Assembly (NCBI GenBank): GCA_036768485.1
Contig: JAVLUZ010000400.1
Coordinates: 62,001 to 126,000 of the forward strand
Length of the DNA: 64,000 nucleotides
DNA from: Mermis nigrescens
Lineage: Eukaryota; Nematoda; Enoplea; Mermithida; Mermithidae
Direction of reading: 5' to 3'
Position 1 is the stretch's first letter. Each line of letters opens with the position of its first letter. Below are positions 1-10,316 of the stretch, piece after piece. The notes beneath the pieces are model-generated. The model had not been told where the DNA came from, searched no databases, and worked only from the letters and a program-made list of their open reading frames with translations. The translations under genes were made by a program, and so were the position numbers.

Positions 1-955
1 TATTTAATACACGCCAATTCAATTGTAAGTTTATAGAAACAATTGCCGACAACACAAAACAGCTAATCCGTAAAACGTAATAATCCAAACCTCAAATTCT
101 TTTACGTCCACGAAAGTTTTCAAAAGTAGGCGGACTCCGAGCTTATCCTTAAGTTTTATCTTTTCTAGCCTTGGGTCTTGATGCTTTAACGTTGCATCAT
201 TTGAACACTAGACAGGTGGAGTCTAAATGCAACGCATATGTTAACTTTGTTAGTGATATTATTAAAAGCATTCTTGAAAGAATTGAGGGCCATACAGTAG
301 GTAGGAGTATGTATCAGTTTAATAGCTGAGAAATTACGGTGGGTATTCGCAAGGTAAAAATATGTCAGTTGGAACTTGGAAAATTAATATGTGTCTGATT
401 TTTGGAGTTTAAATGGCTTTTCTAACGGAATTTTTGGTGTCATTTGGTTCTCGGGCAAAAGCAATTAGGGATTGAGTTTCAGCATATTTCTAATCGAGGT
501 TCTATATGATTTCGATATGAGTTGAATATATTTGATATAATTCGTAGTGATATTTAACGATAAGTTTTATAGTTAGCAATGATTATGTTTTGGCTGTAAT
601 GCATAATAAGGCTCATATTTATGTATGGTAAGTGGAACAAGAGTTTAATTCAACTATTTCTGGTTGGAATGGGTCTTTTACATTAAGGCTTGGGCAAAAA
701 TAAGACAATAGTTTGTCATTACGATTGATAAGCTTTTGAAAATTAGGGAGAACGGAAGTTAATGTAATATATCAGGAATTGTCAAACACGATAAAAGAAT
801 AAAAAGTTTCTAACGCGACTACAGTATAACTAAAGCTATTAAATTACGCTATTTCTATGATAAACTACGAATCGTTCGTAAAGAAACAAATTCTATTTAA
901 ACACTGCACAAAAACTATCATCCAGATTAAATCATGATTATATCGTCATACGTGA
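1..955. other. no recognised feature
   Basis: AT-rich sequence. I see no coding exon, RNA gene or repeat that recurs elsewhere in the window. Confidence 0.5.
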
Positions 956-3162
956 CAGAGCAATGTTCGCCTATCTGATTGCGTATTTTTGGGCAAAATA
1001 ACCCATAATGGCATCATTAGACAAGTACTGGTAAAAAATTAAGCATTGTAACGACAGTGTAAAAAAAATCAGCATACTGTAGGTTGTGCGCTAAAATTTT
1101 GTACAAAGAATACCTACGTAAACCTAGCGTACTTTGAAAATTTGAGCCAAATCTGCCCTCTAGTCCTTGAAATATAGTGCTATATGAGAAAGTGTAAAGT
1201 AAACTGGTGTAATGTAGGCTGCGCGCTGAAATTCCATATGTAGCATGCCTTGCCTATATACATCATATCCTAACAATTTGAACAAAATCACAGCATTGGT
1301 CATTTAAATATGGTGCTATATGAGGAAGTGTAAAATAAAATCCGCATACTGTAGATCACGTGCTGTTAACAATAAGATGATACATGCCATATAAACCCAC
1401 CCTACTATGAAAATTTTATTCCAATCCGCCCTCTATTTCTAAGGTTATAGTACTATTTGAGCAAGTGTAAAGTAAATTGGTATACTGTAGGCTGCGCGCT
1501 AAAATTCTATGCATAGCATGCCTCGCCTCTATACATCATATCCTGAAAATCTGAACAAAATCCAAGCATTGGTTCTTGAAATATGCTGCTATATGATGAA
1601 GTGTAAACTAAAATCGGCATACTGTAGATTACATGCTGGTAACAATAGGATAACACATGCAACATAAACCCACCTTACTATGAAAATTTCAACCCAATCC
1701 GCCCTCTATTTCTGAAGTTATATCACTATTTGAGCAAGTGTAAAGTAATTTGGTATACTGTAGGCTGCGCGCTAAAATTCTATGCATAGCATGCCTCGCC
1801 TATATACATCATATCCTAGAAATCTGAACAAAATCCAGCCATTGGTTCCTGATTTACGTTCCTATATGAGGAAGTGTAAACTAAAATTGGCATACTGTAG
1901 ATTTCATGTTGATCACAATAAGATAACACATGCAACATAAACCCACCCTACTATGAAAATTTGAACCCAATCCGCCCTCTATTTCTAAAGTTATAGTACC
2001 AAATGATAAAGTGTAAAGTAATCTGGTATACTGTAGGCTGCGCACTGAAATTCTGTGCATAGCATGACTCGACTATATACATCATGTCATGAATATTTGA
2101 ACAAAATCCGGCCATTGGTTCTTGAATTATGCAAAAGTGTAAAGTAATGCTGGTATACTGTTGGTTGCGTGCTAAAATTTTGTACGTAGCATACCTAACA
2201 TATACTCAACAGACTCTGAAATTTTTAATCCGATCTGGCTGCTGGTTCTTGAATTATAGCTCTTTCAATTTTTCCCCCAGGGAAATTCCCCCTGGAAATT
2301 TGCCCCTCCCTTGGCCCTGGGCTTGCGTGCGCCCCCTCCCCGGGCAGGTCCGGGCAGGCCCCTATGCTACAACACAACCTATGCTGCAGCATTGCTCCCT
2401 GAAAAAAGCCAAGGAGTAGATTATGAGCCCCTCCGCCCATGCTATAACATAGGCGATGTTATAGCTTTGCCCCCTAGGGATACACGGTATACAACTGACA
2501 TCATAAGATTAATTGGCCGTGATAGTGCTAGTCTGTGTATGTATGTAGTTATAAATTTATTCTGGATTGATCAAATATGTGTGTATGTATGTATGCCCCA
2601 GAGCTTAAGCTGGCCCATCAACGTGCACTAATGGGTGACTGGGCAGCTATTGAATGTGCTATCCATGCAGCGCAAAAAAATATTTTCTAATGAGGAAGCA
2701 AATCTGCCAGACCATCTCAAATAAAAGTGCCTTCTAAAACCATCTACTACAGGTTGAAATGCGAGCAAAGCGCCAGCTTCCCATATCGATAAGCTTCCAA
2801 CTTGACTGCATATAATATCACATTGTGTGCTATATTGCCTGCAGTCTAGGCCGCTGGTTCTTGACTGCATATAATTTTACGTTGTGTGCTATATTGCCTG
2901 CAGTCTAGGCCGCTGGATTTTGACTGCATATAATTTTACATTGTGTGCTATATTGCCTGCAGTCTAGGCCGCTGGTTTTTGACTGCATATAATTTAACAT
3001 TGTGTGCTATATTGCCTGCAGTCTAGGCCGCTGGTTTTTGACTGCATATAATTTTACATTGTGTGCTATATTGCCTGCAGTCTAGGCCGCTGGTTTTTGA
3101 CTGCATATAATTTTGCATTGTGTGCTATATTACCTGCAGTTGACTGCAAATAATTACTGCCC
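956..3162 (+). repeat. Polinton (i) inverted-repeat arm, extra copy A, with right flank
   Basis: This is a second copy of the inverted-repeat arm found at 7.8-10.3 kb, in the same orientation. It lacks the inner part: similarity begins abruptly near 956. It contains nine tandem subrepeats of about 136 bp, each starting with GTGTAAA (near 1059, 1194, 1329, 1464, 1600, 1738, 1876, 2010 and 2137). A GC-rich stretch follows at 2270-2480, then about 300 bp of flank and a 59-bp satellite. The likely element terminus is at 2496 (...TATACAACT, preceding GACATC), by analogy with the AGT...ACT ends of the other two Polintons. The long frames at 2129-2631 are not genes. Confidence 0.8.
2802..3162. repeat. 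59-bp tandem repeat, six units
   Basis: Units starting TTGACTGCATATAAT begin at 2802, 2861, 2920, 2979, 3038 and 3097, exactly 59 bp apart. A truncated unit at 3140 ends ...ACTGCCC. The same array, with eight units, recurs at 9838-10316, beyond the presumed Polinton end. Confidence 0.9.
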
Positions 3163-3788
3163 ATAATTGCACTCCTCAGATGGACATAAACAGAATCACA
3201 TTGGGTTCTGAATTTCATACAGTAAACAAAGGATAGCTAAATTTCACTGGCGACCACATCCTTATAGTCACATTGCTTGCATTATTTACGTAAAGCTGTA
3301 GACTGTAGCGGTTTAAATGATTGATCGCACTTCGTCAGGGAATTTGAATTTGACCACAAAAGCCCCTTGATTGGAAGCTGATTTAAGCAGTTGTGCAAAT
3401 ACGAAGATTACGTCGTCGATTTCCATTGTAGGTACTACTGTAGATATGTAGCTAAACATAACTCGCATTTACGAACTCATCGCTTTTGGTTGTAATGAAA
3501 TCGGTGCAATATTCGATAAGTTACGAACATTCGCTCCCAAACCAGGAGTTCGCCTTACAGAAAGAGATGCGATCCGCCCCGCCCACTTCGCAATTATTGG
3601 TATTCTTAGCATAGTCAAGTAAGCTCCTCTGAGGAGTGCAACGTGAGCTAAGCCTGCAGATTCGAAATTCATATCCCTCATAGAATTTAACCGTTCGAAA
3701 TTCATATCCCTCATAGAATTTAACCGCTAAATTTTTCATGCATGCGTAACAAAGCCGATACATTCAACAGCTAACAGTCTTATTTTAC
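3163..3788. other. spacer between arms A and B
   Basis: Unique-looking sequence between two Polinton arms whose outer ends face each other. It holds a 14-bp inverted repeat (TTGCACTCCTCAGA at 3167-3180, its complement at 3628-3641) and a direct duplication of a 33-bp unit at 3661-3726. No gene is recognised. Confidence 0.5.
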
Positions 3789-5728
3789 GCATAGGGGCCT
3801 GCACGGACCTGCCCAGGGAGGGGGCGCACGCAAGCCCAGGGCCAAGGGAGGGGCAAATTTCCAGGGGGGGAATTTCCCTGGGGGAAAAATTGAAAGAGCT
3901 ATAATTCAAGAACCAGCAGCCAGATCGGACTAAAAACTTCAAAGTGGTAAGTATATGTTAGGTATGCTACGTACAAAATTTTAGCGTGCAACCTACAGTA
4001 TACCAGCATTACTTTACACTTTTGCATAATTCAAGAACCAATGGCCGGATTTTGTTCAAATTTTCATGACATGATGTATATAGGCGAGTCATGCTATGCA
4101 CAGAATGTCAGTGCGCAGCCTACAGTATACCAGTTTACTTTACACTCATTTGGTACTATAACTTTGGAAATAGAGGGCGGATCGGACTCAAATTTTCATA
4201 GTAGGATGGGTTTATGTTGCATGTCTTATCTTATTGTTATCAACATGTAATCTACAGTATGCCAATTTTAGTTTACACTTCCTCATATAGGAACGTAAAT
4301 CGAGAACCAATGGCTGGATTTTGTTCAGATTTTTAGGATATGATGTATATAGGAGAGGCATGCTATGCATAGAATTTTAGCGCGCAGCCTACAGTATACC
4401 AAATTACTTTACACTTGCTCAAATAGTGAAATAACTTCAGAAATAGAGGGCAGATTGGGTTTAAATTTTTATAGTAGGGTGGGTCTATGTTGCATGTGTT
4501 ATCCTATTGTTATCAGCATGTAATCTACAGCATGCCGATTTTAGTTTACACTTCATCATATAGCACCATATTTCAAGAACCAATGCTTGGATTTTGTTCA
4601 GATTTTCAGGATGTGATGTATACAGGCGAGGCATGCTATGCATAGAATTTCAGCGCGCAGCCTACAGTATACCAATTTACTTTACACTTGCTCAAATAGT
4701 ACTATAACCTTAGAAATAATGGGCGGATTGGAATAAAATTTTCATAGTAGGGTGGGTTTATGTTGCATTATCATCTTATTGTTTCAGCATGTGATCTACA
4801 GTATGCGGATTTTAGTTTACACTTCCTCATATAGCACCATATTTAAAGAACCAATGCTGTGATTTTGTTCAAATCGTTAGGATATGATGTATATAGGCAA
4901 GGCATACTATATATGGAATTTCAGCGCGAAGCCTATAGTACACCAGTTTACTTTACACTTTCTTATATAGCACTATATTTCAAGAACTAGAGGGCAGATT
5001 TGGCTCAAATTTTCAGAATACGTTAGGTTTACTTAGGTATGCTATGTACAAAATTTTAGCGCACAACCTACAGTATGCTGATTTTTTTTACACTGTCTTT
5101 ACAATGCTTAATTTTTTACTAGTACTTGTCTAATGATGCCATTAGGAGTTATTTTTGCCCAAAAATAAGCAACCAGTATAGGCGAACATTGCTCAAATTT
5201 AATTATCATGCAATTTTGAGCTTCTCAAAGTTTATCAGAAAATACCTGAAAAAGGGCGATGTTTGCCTGCTGTTCAACTTGTGGATATTTTTAAGCCCTG
5301 AAGCTAGGTTTTACTTTACAAACCTTCACACAAAATTCATTAATGAAAACATAACTTCATCCATGTCATCAGTATTGATCTAAAAATTTGTAAAGTTTGG
5401 AAAAATTTTTGTTAAGCTTAGAAATTTTTTTGTAAAATTTGGAATACTTTTTGTAAAGTTTGGAATATTTTTTGTAAAGTTTGAAAATTTTTCTGTAAAA
5501 CTTGGAATTAATTTTACATGCTTGAGCATAGTACTTTTGCAAAGTTTGGAATATTTTTTGTAGAGTTTGGAATATTTTTTATAAAATTTGAAATATTTCT
5601 AGTAAAATTTGGAATATTTTTTGTAAAATTCGGGAAATTTTCTGTAAAGTTCGAAATATTATGTATCTAATCCGCATTTCTCAAGCATTGTTGAAACTAT
5701 TTTATATGCTCTGTACAACTCATGCTCC
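3789..5728 (-). repeat. left inverted repeat (arm B) of Polinton (i)
   Basis: Reverse-complement copy of the right arm. From outside in it has the GC-rich block (3790-3870), nine 136-bp subrepeats seen as TTTACAC boundaries between about 4012 and 5093, a 250-bp spacer, and a run of about 20-bp units (TTTTTGTAAAGTTTGGAATA type) at 5385-5660. The innermost 70 bp (5656-5728) is an inverted copy of the 3' end of the TBP-like coding sequence at 7771-7840. The repeat boundary therefore lies inside a gene. Confidence 0.9.
5385..5660. repeat. short tandem repeat TTTTTGTAAAGTTTGGAATA
   Basis: A degenerate array of about 20-bp units, interrupted near 5513 by a segment containing ACATGCTTGAGCATAGTACT. 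The inverted partner array is at 7846-8070. A similar array with the same interrupting segment occurs in Polinton (ii) at 23,866-24,250. Confidence 0.85.
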
Positions 5729-5767
5729 CTCCTAAGTCAAGCAAAAAAACCTCAAAGAACCGCTATT

Positions 5768-6037
5768 ATGAATTCTGCTAGCAAGGATCAAATCCTTTGT
5801 CTCTGTGACTGTGCAAACAACTTTCTGAATGGTAATATTCCTTTTGATAAAAAGGATATGAATAAACTTCGAAGATATCAGAATCAAATAAGATACCTGG
5901 CAAACAATAAGCAAGTGACTACAAAACAAAAGAAATATATTATAATACAGGAAGGTGGTTTTCTTCCTCTTTCACTTACTCCCATACTTACAATAGCTGG
6001 TAGTTTGCTAGCTGATGCAATAGTTGGTAGTAAATGA
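5768..6037 (+). CDS. small Polinton-associated basic/hydrophobic protein (89 aa)
   Basis: An intact 89-codon frame starting at ATG. Its N-terminal half is polar and helical, with Cys-rich LCLCDC at residues 11-16 and NGNIPFDKKD around 22-31. A Lys/Arg-rich centre follows, then a sharp switch to GGFLPLS and a hydrophobic C-terminal tail of about 20 residues. Small proteins with an IP/VPL segment, a KKKxLIxQxGGF-like junction and a hydrophobic tail recur, in my knowledge, next to capsid and ATPase genes in invertebrate Polinton-like elements. I infer a small virion or membrane-active component by this association only. Its own sequence proves no function. A damaged second copy lies tail-to-tail at 6093-6350. 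This is the only unbroken gene of the element. Confidence 0.6.
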   Translation: MNSASKDQILCLCDCANNFLNGNIPFDKKDMNKLRRYQNQIRYLANNKQVTTKQKKYIIIQEGGFLPLSLTPILTIAGSLLADAIVGSK

Positions 6038-6092
6038 AACATACTGAAAAAATTATTTGTATACCTGCTGAAATCAGCGAGCGGACTAAACC

Positions 6093-6355
6093 TATTGTAA
6101 GTATGGGAGTAAGTAAAAGAGGAAGAAAACCACCTTGCCTTATTATAATATCTTTCTTTTGTTTTGTAGTCGCCTGCTTCTTGTTTGCCAGGTATCTTAT
6201 TTGATTCTTATATCTTTGAAGTGAAGTTTATTTATATCCTTTTTATCAAAAGGGATATTACAATTCAGAAAGTTGTTTGCACAGTCACAGAGACAAAGGA
6301 TTTGATCTTTGCTTGCAGTATTTATAATAGCGGTTCTTTGAGGTTTTTTTAGTCC
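6093..6355 (-). pseudogene. inverted second copy of the small hydrophobic-protein gene
   Basis: The reverse complement closely matches 5745-6005, including upstream CCTCAAAGAACCGCTAT and the GGxKTTFLPL-coding region. It carries small indels, one near 6215 in the KLxRYQ region, so the frame is broken. The open part from 6379 shares ASKDQILCLCDCANNF with the intact copy. The two copies are convergent, about 85 bp apart, and form a large potential hairpin. They probably arose by an inverted duplication within the element. Confidence 0.8.
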
Positions 6356-6553
6356 GACTAAGGAGATGTAAACAACCAATATTGCATGTTAATCGTTCTT
6401 TACCCATTTTTTCCCTTTTTTGTCACAATATCTCTACTAGTATTTATAGATTTCTGCATATAAAGAGTTGGATGCCTGCTAAAAATATTTGTTTTAAGCC
6501 TGATCTCGTCTCTAGCATTTTGAGTTAAATCAATTACAAGGTAACCATGTGAC

Positions 6554-6817
6554 CATACGTGGGCAGCAAGAAATTTCTGGGGGGTGCAAGATTTTTTTGA
6601 AGGTCAAAAAATGGCCTTAAAAACGATGGTATGGTGATAAAAACACCATTTTTCGACGTTTCTCATCAAGCACTATCCATTGGCATCAAAAAATTGCAAA
6701 AAAAGCGAAAAAAATTTTCAAAAATTGAATTCTGGGGGGGGGTATTTTGATTTCTGGGGGGGTATTTTGGTTTTCTGGGGGTGCATACCCCCCTGCTAAA
6801 CCCCACGCCCAGGTGTG
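6554..6817 (+). mobile_element. hAT-like MITE, copy 1
   Basis: A 264-bp repeat beginning CATACGTGGGCAGC and ending GCCCAGGTGTG. Its inverted ends are imperfect (CATACGTGGGC against CACACCTGGGC). It is flanked by a perfect 8-bp target duplication CATGTGAC (6546-6553 and 6818-6825). Duplications of 8 bp and short TIRs starting CA fit hAT-superfamily non-autonomous elements. The interior is G-run rich (TTCTGGGGGGGGTAT, GCATACCCCCC). It interrupts the ATPase pseudogene. Confidence 0.85.
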
Positions 6818-7299
6818 CATGTGACTGAGAAGTAGCATCAGAATAAGCTTGTGGAAAATATTTAGCGTTAGCAGGATAGAGCTGTCTGGAAAGCATTTGT
6901 GCCTGTAGCTGATCAGCAGGGTGTTTGAATAACTATGTAATCAGAGTTGATGCGTGAAGTTCTCAGATCATCAAAGAAAACGTTTTGAACAATGTGTATA
7001 ATGCTAATGTTTCAATGATGACAACTCCTTGTAAAAAGTTGCACAATCTGGGCATTACCCTTGCTCTGTTGCATAAGATCATCGAGAATCAAAAGTTGAG
7101 GCATATGACTAAACTGTTTTAGGTAATTAAAATCAGGAAGCCCTTCTATGAATAAATATCATTTAATTTTTTATAAAGAGGCTGGTTTTCCATGAAGCAC
7201 CACCAAATCTTTTTGATTTTAGTATCAATAGGCATGCTCTATTCTCAATTAATCGCTTGACAAATGTTGTTTTACCTGACTTTGTTGGTCCTGAAACAA

Positions 7300-7400
7300 A
7301 CAAAAAAATAAAATGTAAAATACAATACAATAAAAAATACAATAAAAAATAAAATACAAAATACAATATAAAATACAAAATACATAAAATACAAGCAAAG
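7300..7400. repeat. AT-rich simple repeat (AAAATACAAT type)
   Basis: About 100 bp of AAAATACAATA-like units between the divergent ATPase and TBP-like genes. It lies where the N-termini of both proteins should be encoded, so it seems to have expanded or been inserted there. Confidence 0.8.
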
Positions 7401-7415
7401 CAAAGACTGCACAAT

Positions 7416-7840
7416 ACAATTATTTGAGATTTCCAGGAATTGTATTTTGACTACCTCAGGCAACATTAGTGATTTTCGAATCGGGTAAAATTGTATGTGT
7501 TGGAGCTAAAACAGTGAAAGATGATGAAAGTGCTATAAAATCAGCTGTAGATGCATTAAATGCTAGAAGTGATGATTTAAAGGTGAAACCCCATATGTTT
7601 GCAGGTTCGGCAAATTTAGGGTTCCGCATTAATCTTTGCAAATTTTATGAGCTGGTGGAAAGAAAATGCATGTGTGAAGTAGAACTGTTCCCTGGCTTAT
7701 TATACAAATTCAGAAATATAACATTTTTGCCGTTCATCAGCGGAAAGTTGATCCTTAAAGGTGCAAAACAGGAGCATGAGTTGCACAGAGCATATGAAAT
7801 AGTTTCAACAATGCTTGAGAAATGCAGATTAGATACATAA
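7416..7840 (+). pseudogene. TATA-binding-protein-like gene, two saddle repeats
   Basis: The conceptual product shows the direct-repeat architecture of the TBP core. Repeat 1 has RFPGIVF, then VIFESGKIVCVGAKT; repeat 2 has ELFPGLLYKF, then FISGKLILKGAK. The four Phe residues that in TBP wedge into the TATA minor groove all have equivalents here: Phe of RFPG and of VIFESGK in repeat 1, and of ELFPG and PFISGK in repeat 2. The open part from 7469 has no ATG; the frame runs upstream through a TGA at 7448-7450. Upstream coding is lost in the simple repeat, so the copy is probably a pseudogene or encodes only the C-terminal 120 residues. It lies inside Polinton (i), divergent from the ATPase, and its last 70 bp belong to the right inverted repeat. 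A host TBP pseudogene is the alternative; the duplicated 3' end in arm B argues for residence in the element. Confidence 0.7.
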
Positions 7841-9403
7841 TATTTCAAACTTTACAAAAAATTTTACAAATTTTACAAAAAAATATTCCAAACTTTACAA
7901 GAAATATTCCAAATTTTACAAAAAAATTTCCAAACTTTACAAAAAATATTCCAAACTTTACAAAAAATATTCCTAATTTTACAAAAAAAAATTTTTAAGC
8001 TTCACAAAAAATATTCCAAATTTTACAAAAAAAAGTTTTTTAGGCTTTACAAAAAATATTCCAAACTTTGCAAATTTTCAGATCAATACTAATGACATGA
8101 ATGAAGTTATGTTTTCATTAATTAATTTTGTGTGGAAGTTTGTAAAGTAAAACATAGCTTCAGGGCTTAAAAATTACCACAAGTTGAACAGCAGGCAAAG
8201 ATCGCCCTTTTTCAGGCATTTTCTGATAAACTTTGAGAAGCTCAAAATTGCATGATAATTAAATTTGAGCTATGTTCGCCTATACTGGTTGCGTATTTTT
8301 GGGCAAAAATAACCCATAATGGCATCATTAGACAAGTACTGGTAAAAAATTAAGCATTGTAATGACAGTGTAAAAAAATCAGCATACTGTAGGTTGTGCG
8401 CTAATATTTTGTACAAAGCATACCTACGTAAACCTAACGTACTTTGAAAATTTGAGCCAAATCTGTCCTCTAGTTCTTGAAATATAGTGCTATATGAGAA
8501 AGTGTAAAGTAAACTGGTGTACTGTAGGCTGCGCGCTGAAATTCCAAATGTAGCATGCCTTGCCTAAATACGTCATATCCTAACAATTTGAACAAAATCA
8601 CAGCATTGGTTATTTAAATATGGTGCTATATGAGGGAGTGTAAAATAAAATCCGCATACTGTAGATCACGTGCTGTTAACAATAAGATGATACATGCAAC
8701 ATAAACTCACCCTACTATGAAAATTTTATTCCAATCCACCCTCTATTTCTAAGGTTATAGTACTATTCGAGCAAGTGTAAAGTAATTTGGTATACTGTAG
8801 GCTGCGCGCTAAAATTCTATGCATAGCATGCCTCGCCTATATACATCATATCCTAGAAATCTGAACAAAATCCAGCCATTGGTTCTTGATTTACGTTCCT
8901 ATATGAGGAAGTGTAAACTAAAATCGGCATACTGTAGATTTCATGTTGATTACAATAAGATAACACATGCAAAATAAACCCATCCAACTATGAAAATTTG
9001 AACCCAATCCGCCCTCTATTTCTAAAGTTATAGTTCTAAATGAGAAAGTGTAAAGTAATCTGGTATATCGTAGGCTGCGCACTGAAATTCTGTGCATAGC
9101 ATGACTCGACTATATACATCATGTCATGAATATTTGAACAAAATCCGGCCATTGGTTCTTGAATTATGCAAAAGTGTAAAGTAATGCTGATATACTGTAG
9201 GTTGCGCGCTAAAATTTTGTACATAGCATACCTAACATATACTTAACAGACTCTGAAATTTTTAATCCGATCTGGCTGCTGGTTCTTGAATTATAGCTCT
9301 TTCAATTTTTCCCCCAGGGAAATTCCCCTTGGAAATTTGCCCCTCCCTTGGCCCTGGGCTTGCGTGCGCCCCCTCCCGGGCAGGTCCGGGCAGGCCCCTA
9401 TGC
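7771..9403 (+). repeat. right inverted repeat (arm C) of Polinton (i)
   Basis: Partner of arm B. It contains the last 70 bp of the TBP-like frame, the 20-bp array (7846-8070), a spacer, seven 136-bp subrepeats (starting near 8369, 8503, 8639, 8776, 8912, 9047 and 9173) and the GC-rich block. It has two subrepeats fewer than arms A and B, which accounts for its shorter length. Similarity to the left arm ends at CCCCTATGC near 9403. Confidence 0.9.
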
Positions 9404-10316
9404 TACAACACAACCTATGCTGCAGCATTGCTCCCTGAGAAAAGCCAAGGAGTAGATTATGAGCCCCTCCGCCTATGCTATAACATAGGCGATGTTATAG
9501 CTTTGCCCCCTTGGGAGACATGGTATACAACTGACATCATAAGATTAATTGGCCGTGATAGTGCTAGTCTGTGTATGTATGTAGTTATAAATTTATTCCG
9601 GATTGATCAAATATGTGTGTATGTATGTATGCCCCAGAGCTTAAGCTGGCCCATCAACATGCACTAATGGGTGACTGGGCAGCTATTGAATGTGCTACCC
9701 ATGCAGCGCTAAAAAATATTTTCTAATGAGGAAGCAAATCTGCCAAACCATCTCAAATAAAAGTGCCTTCTAAAACCATCTACTACAGGTTGAAATGCGA
9801 GCAAAGCGCCAGCTTCCCATATCAATAAGCTTCCAACTTGACTGCATATAATATCACATTGTGTGCTATATTGCCTGCAGTCTAGGCCGCTGGTTCTTGA
9901 CTGCATATAATTTTACGTTGTGTGCTATATTGCCTGCAGTCTAGGCCACTGGTTTTTGACTGCATATAATTTTACATTGTGTGCTATATTGCCTGCAGTC
10001 TGAGCCACTGGTTTTTGACTGCATATAATTTTGCAGTGTGTGCTATATTGCCTGCAATCTAGGCCGCTGGTTTTTGACTGCATATAATTTTACATTGTGT
10101 GCTATATTGCCTGCAGTCTAGGCCGCTGGTTTTTGACTGCAAATAATTTTGCATTGTGTGCTATATTGCCTGCAGTCTAGGCCGCTGGTTTTTGACTGCA
10201 TATAATTTTACATTGTGTGCTATATTGCCTGCAGTCTAGGCCGCTGGTTTTTGACTGCATATAATTTTACATTGTGTGCTATATTACCTGCAGTTGACTG
10301 CAAATAATTACTGCCC
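9404..10316 (+). repeat. outer right end of Polinton (i) and duplicated flank, with 59-bp satellite
   Basis: Shared with 2380-3162 but absent from arm B. A potential hairpin (CTATGCTATAACATAG) near 9473-9490 and TTGCCCCC at about 9505 recall the ends of Polinton (ii), placing the terminus near 9532. Beyond it lie about 300 bp of flank and eight 59-bp units starting at 9838, 9897, 9956, 10,015, 10,074, 10,133, 10,192 and 10,251. The array ends at 10,316 with the same ACTGCCC truncation as copy A. Confidence 0.7.

Larger units (their letters stand above)
6400..7414 (-). pseudogene. Polinton-type packaging P-loop ATPase, interrupted by a MITE
   Basis: On the minus strand, a Walker A motif GPTKSGKT is encoded near 7290-7265, followed by FVKRLIENR. 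After a frameshift come ENQPLYKKL, then an LLILDDLM Walker B segment near 7090, and a stretch resembling the HHxNISxIxIxQNxF sensor region near 7010. The C-terminal block resumes near 6896 (RQLYPANAKYF). This order is that of the A32-like genome-packaging ATPase family of Polintons. The gene has at least two frameshifts and stops. A 264-bp MITE (6554-6817) with an 8-bp duplication splits the last 50 codons. Coding sequence continues on the far side to a stop near 6400. The N-terminus is replaced by simple AT-rich repeats at 7300-7400. Confidence 0.75.
3789..9532. mobile_element. Polinton-type element (i), long inverted repeats, decayed
   Basis: Two long inverted repeats (3789-5728 and 7771-9403) enclose a 2-kb core. 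The core holds a small basic/hydrophobic protein gene with an inverted second copy, a packaging-type ATPase remnant and a TBP-like gene. The ATPase and the small protein belong to the gene set I know from Polinton/Maverick elements of invertebrates. The right end probably lies at 9532 (AGTTGTATACC read inward). The corresponding outermost 130 bp of the left arm is missing at 3789, so no target duplication can be read. No polymerase, integrase or capsid gene remains, so it is non-autonomous. Confidence 0.75.

Noticed and set aside
2129..2870. Frames in the Polinton (i) arm, repeated at 9329-9906
   Set aside because: They span GC-rich terminal repeat and satellite sequence, occur in both arms and have no domain features.
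5385..8070. CRISPR-like regular repeats
   Set aside because: Units of about 20 bp are contiguous with no unique spacers, and the context is a eukaryotic transposon.
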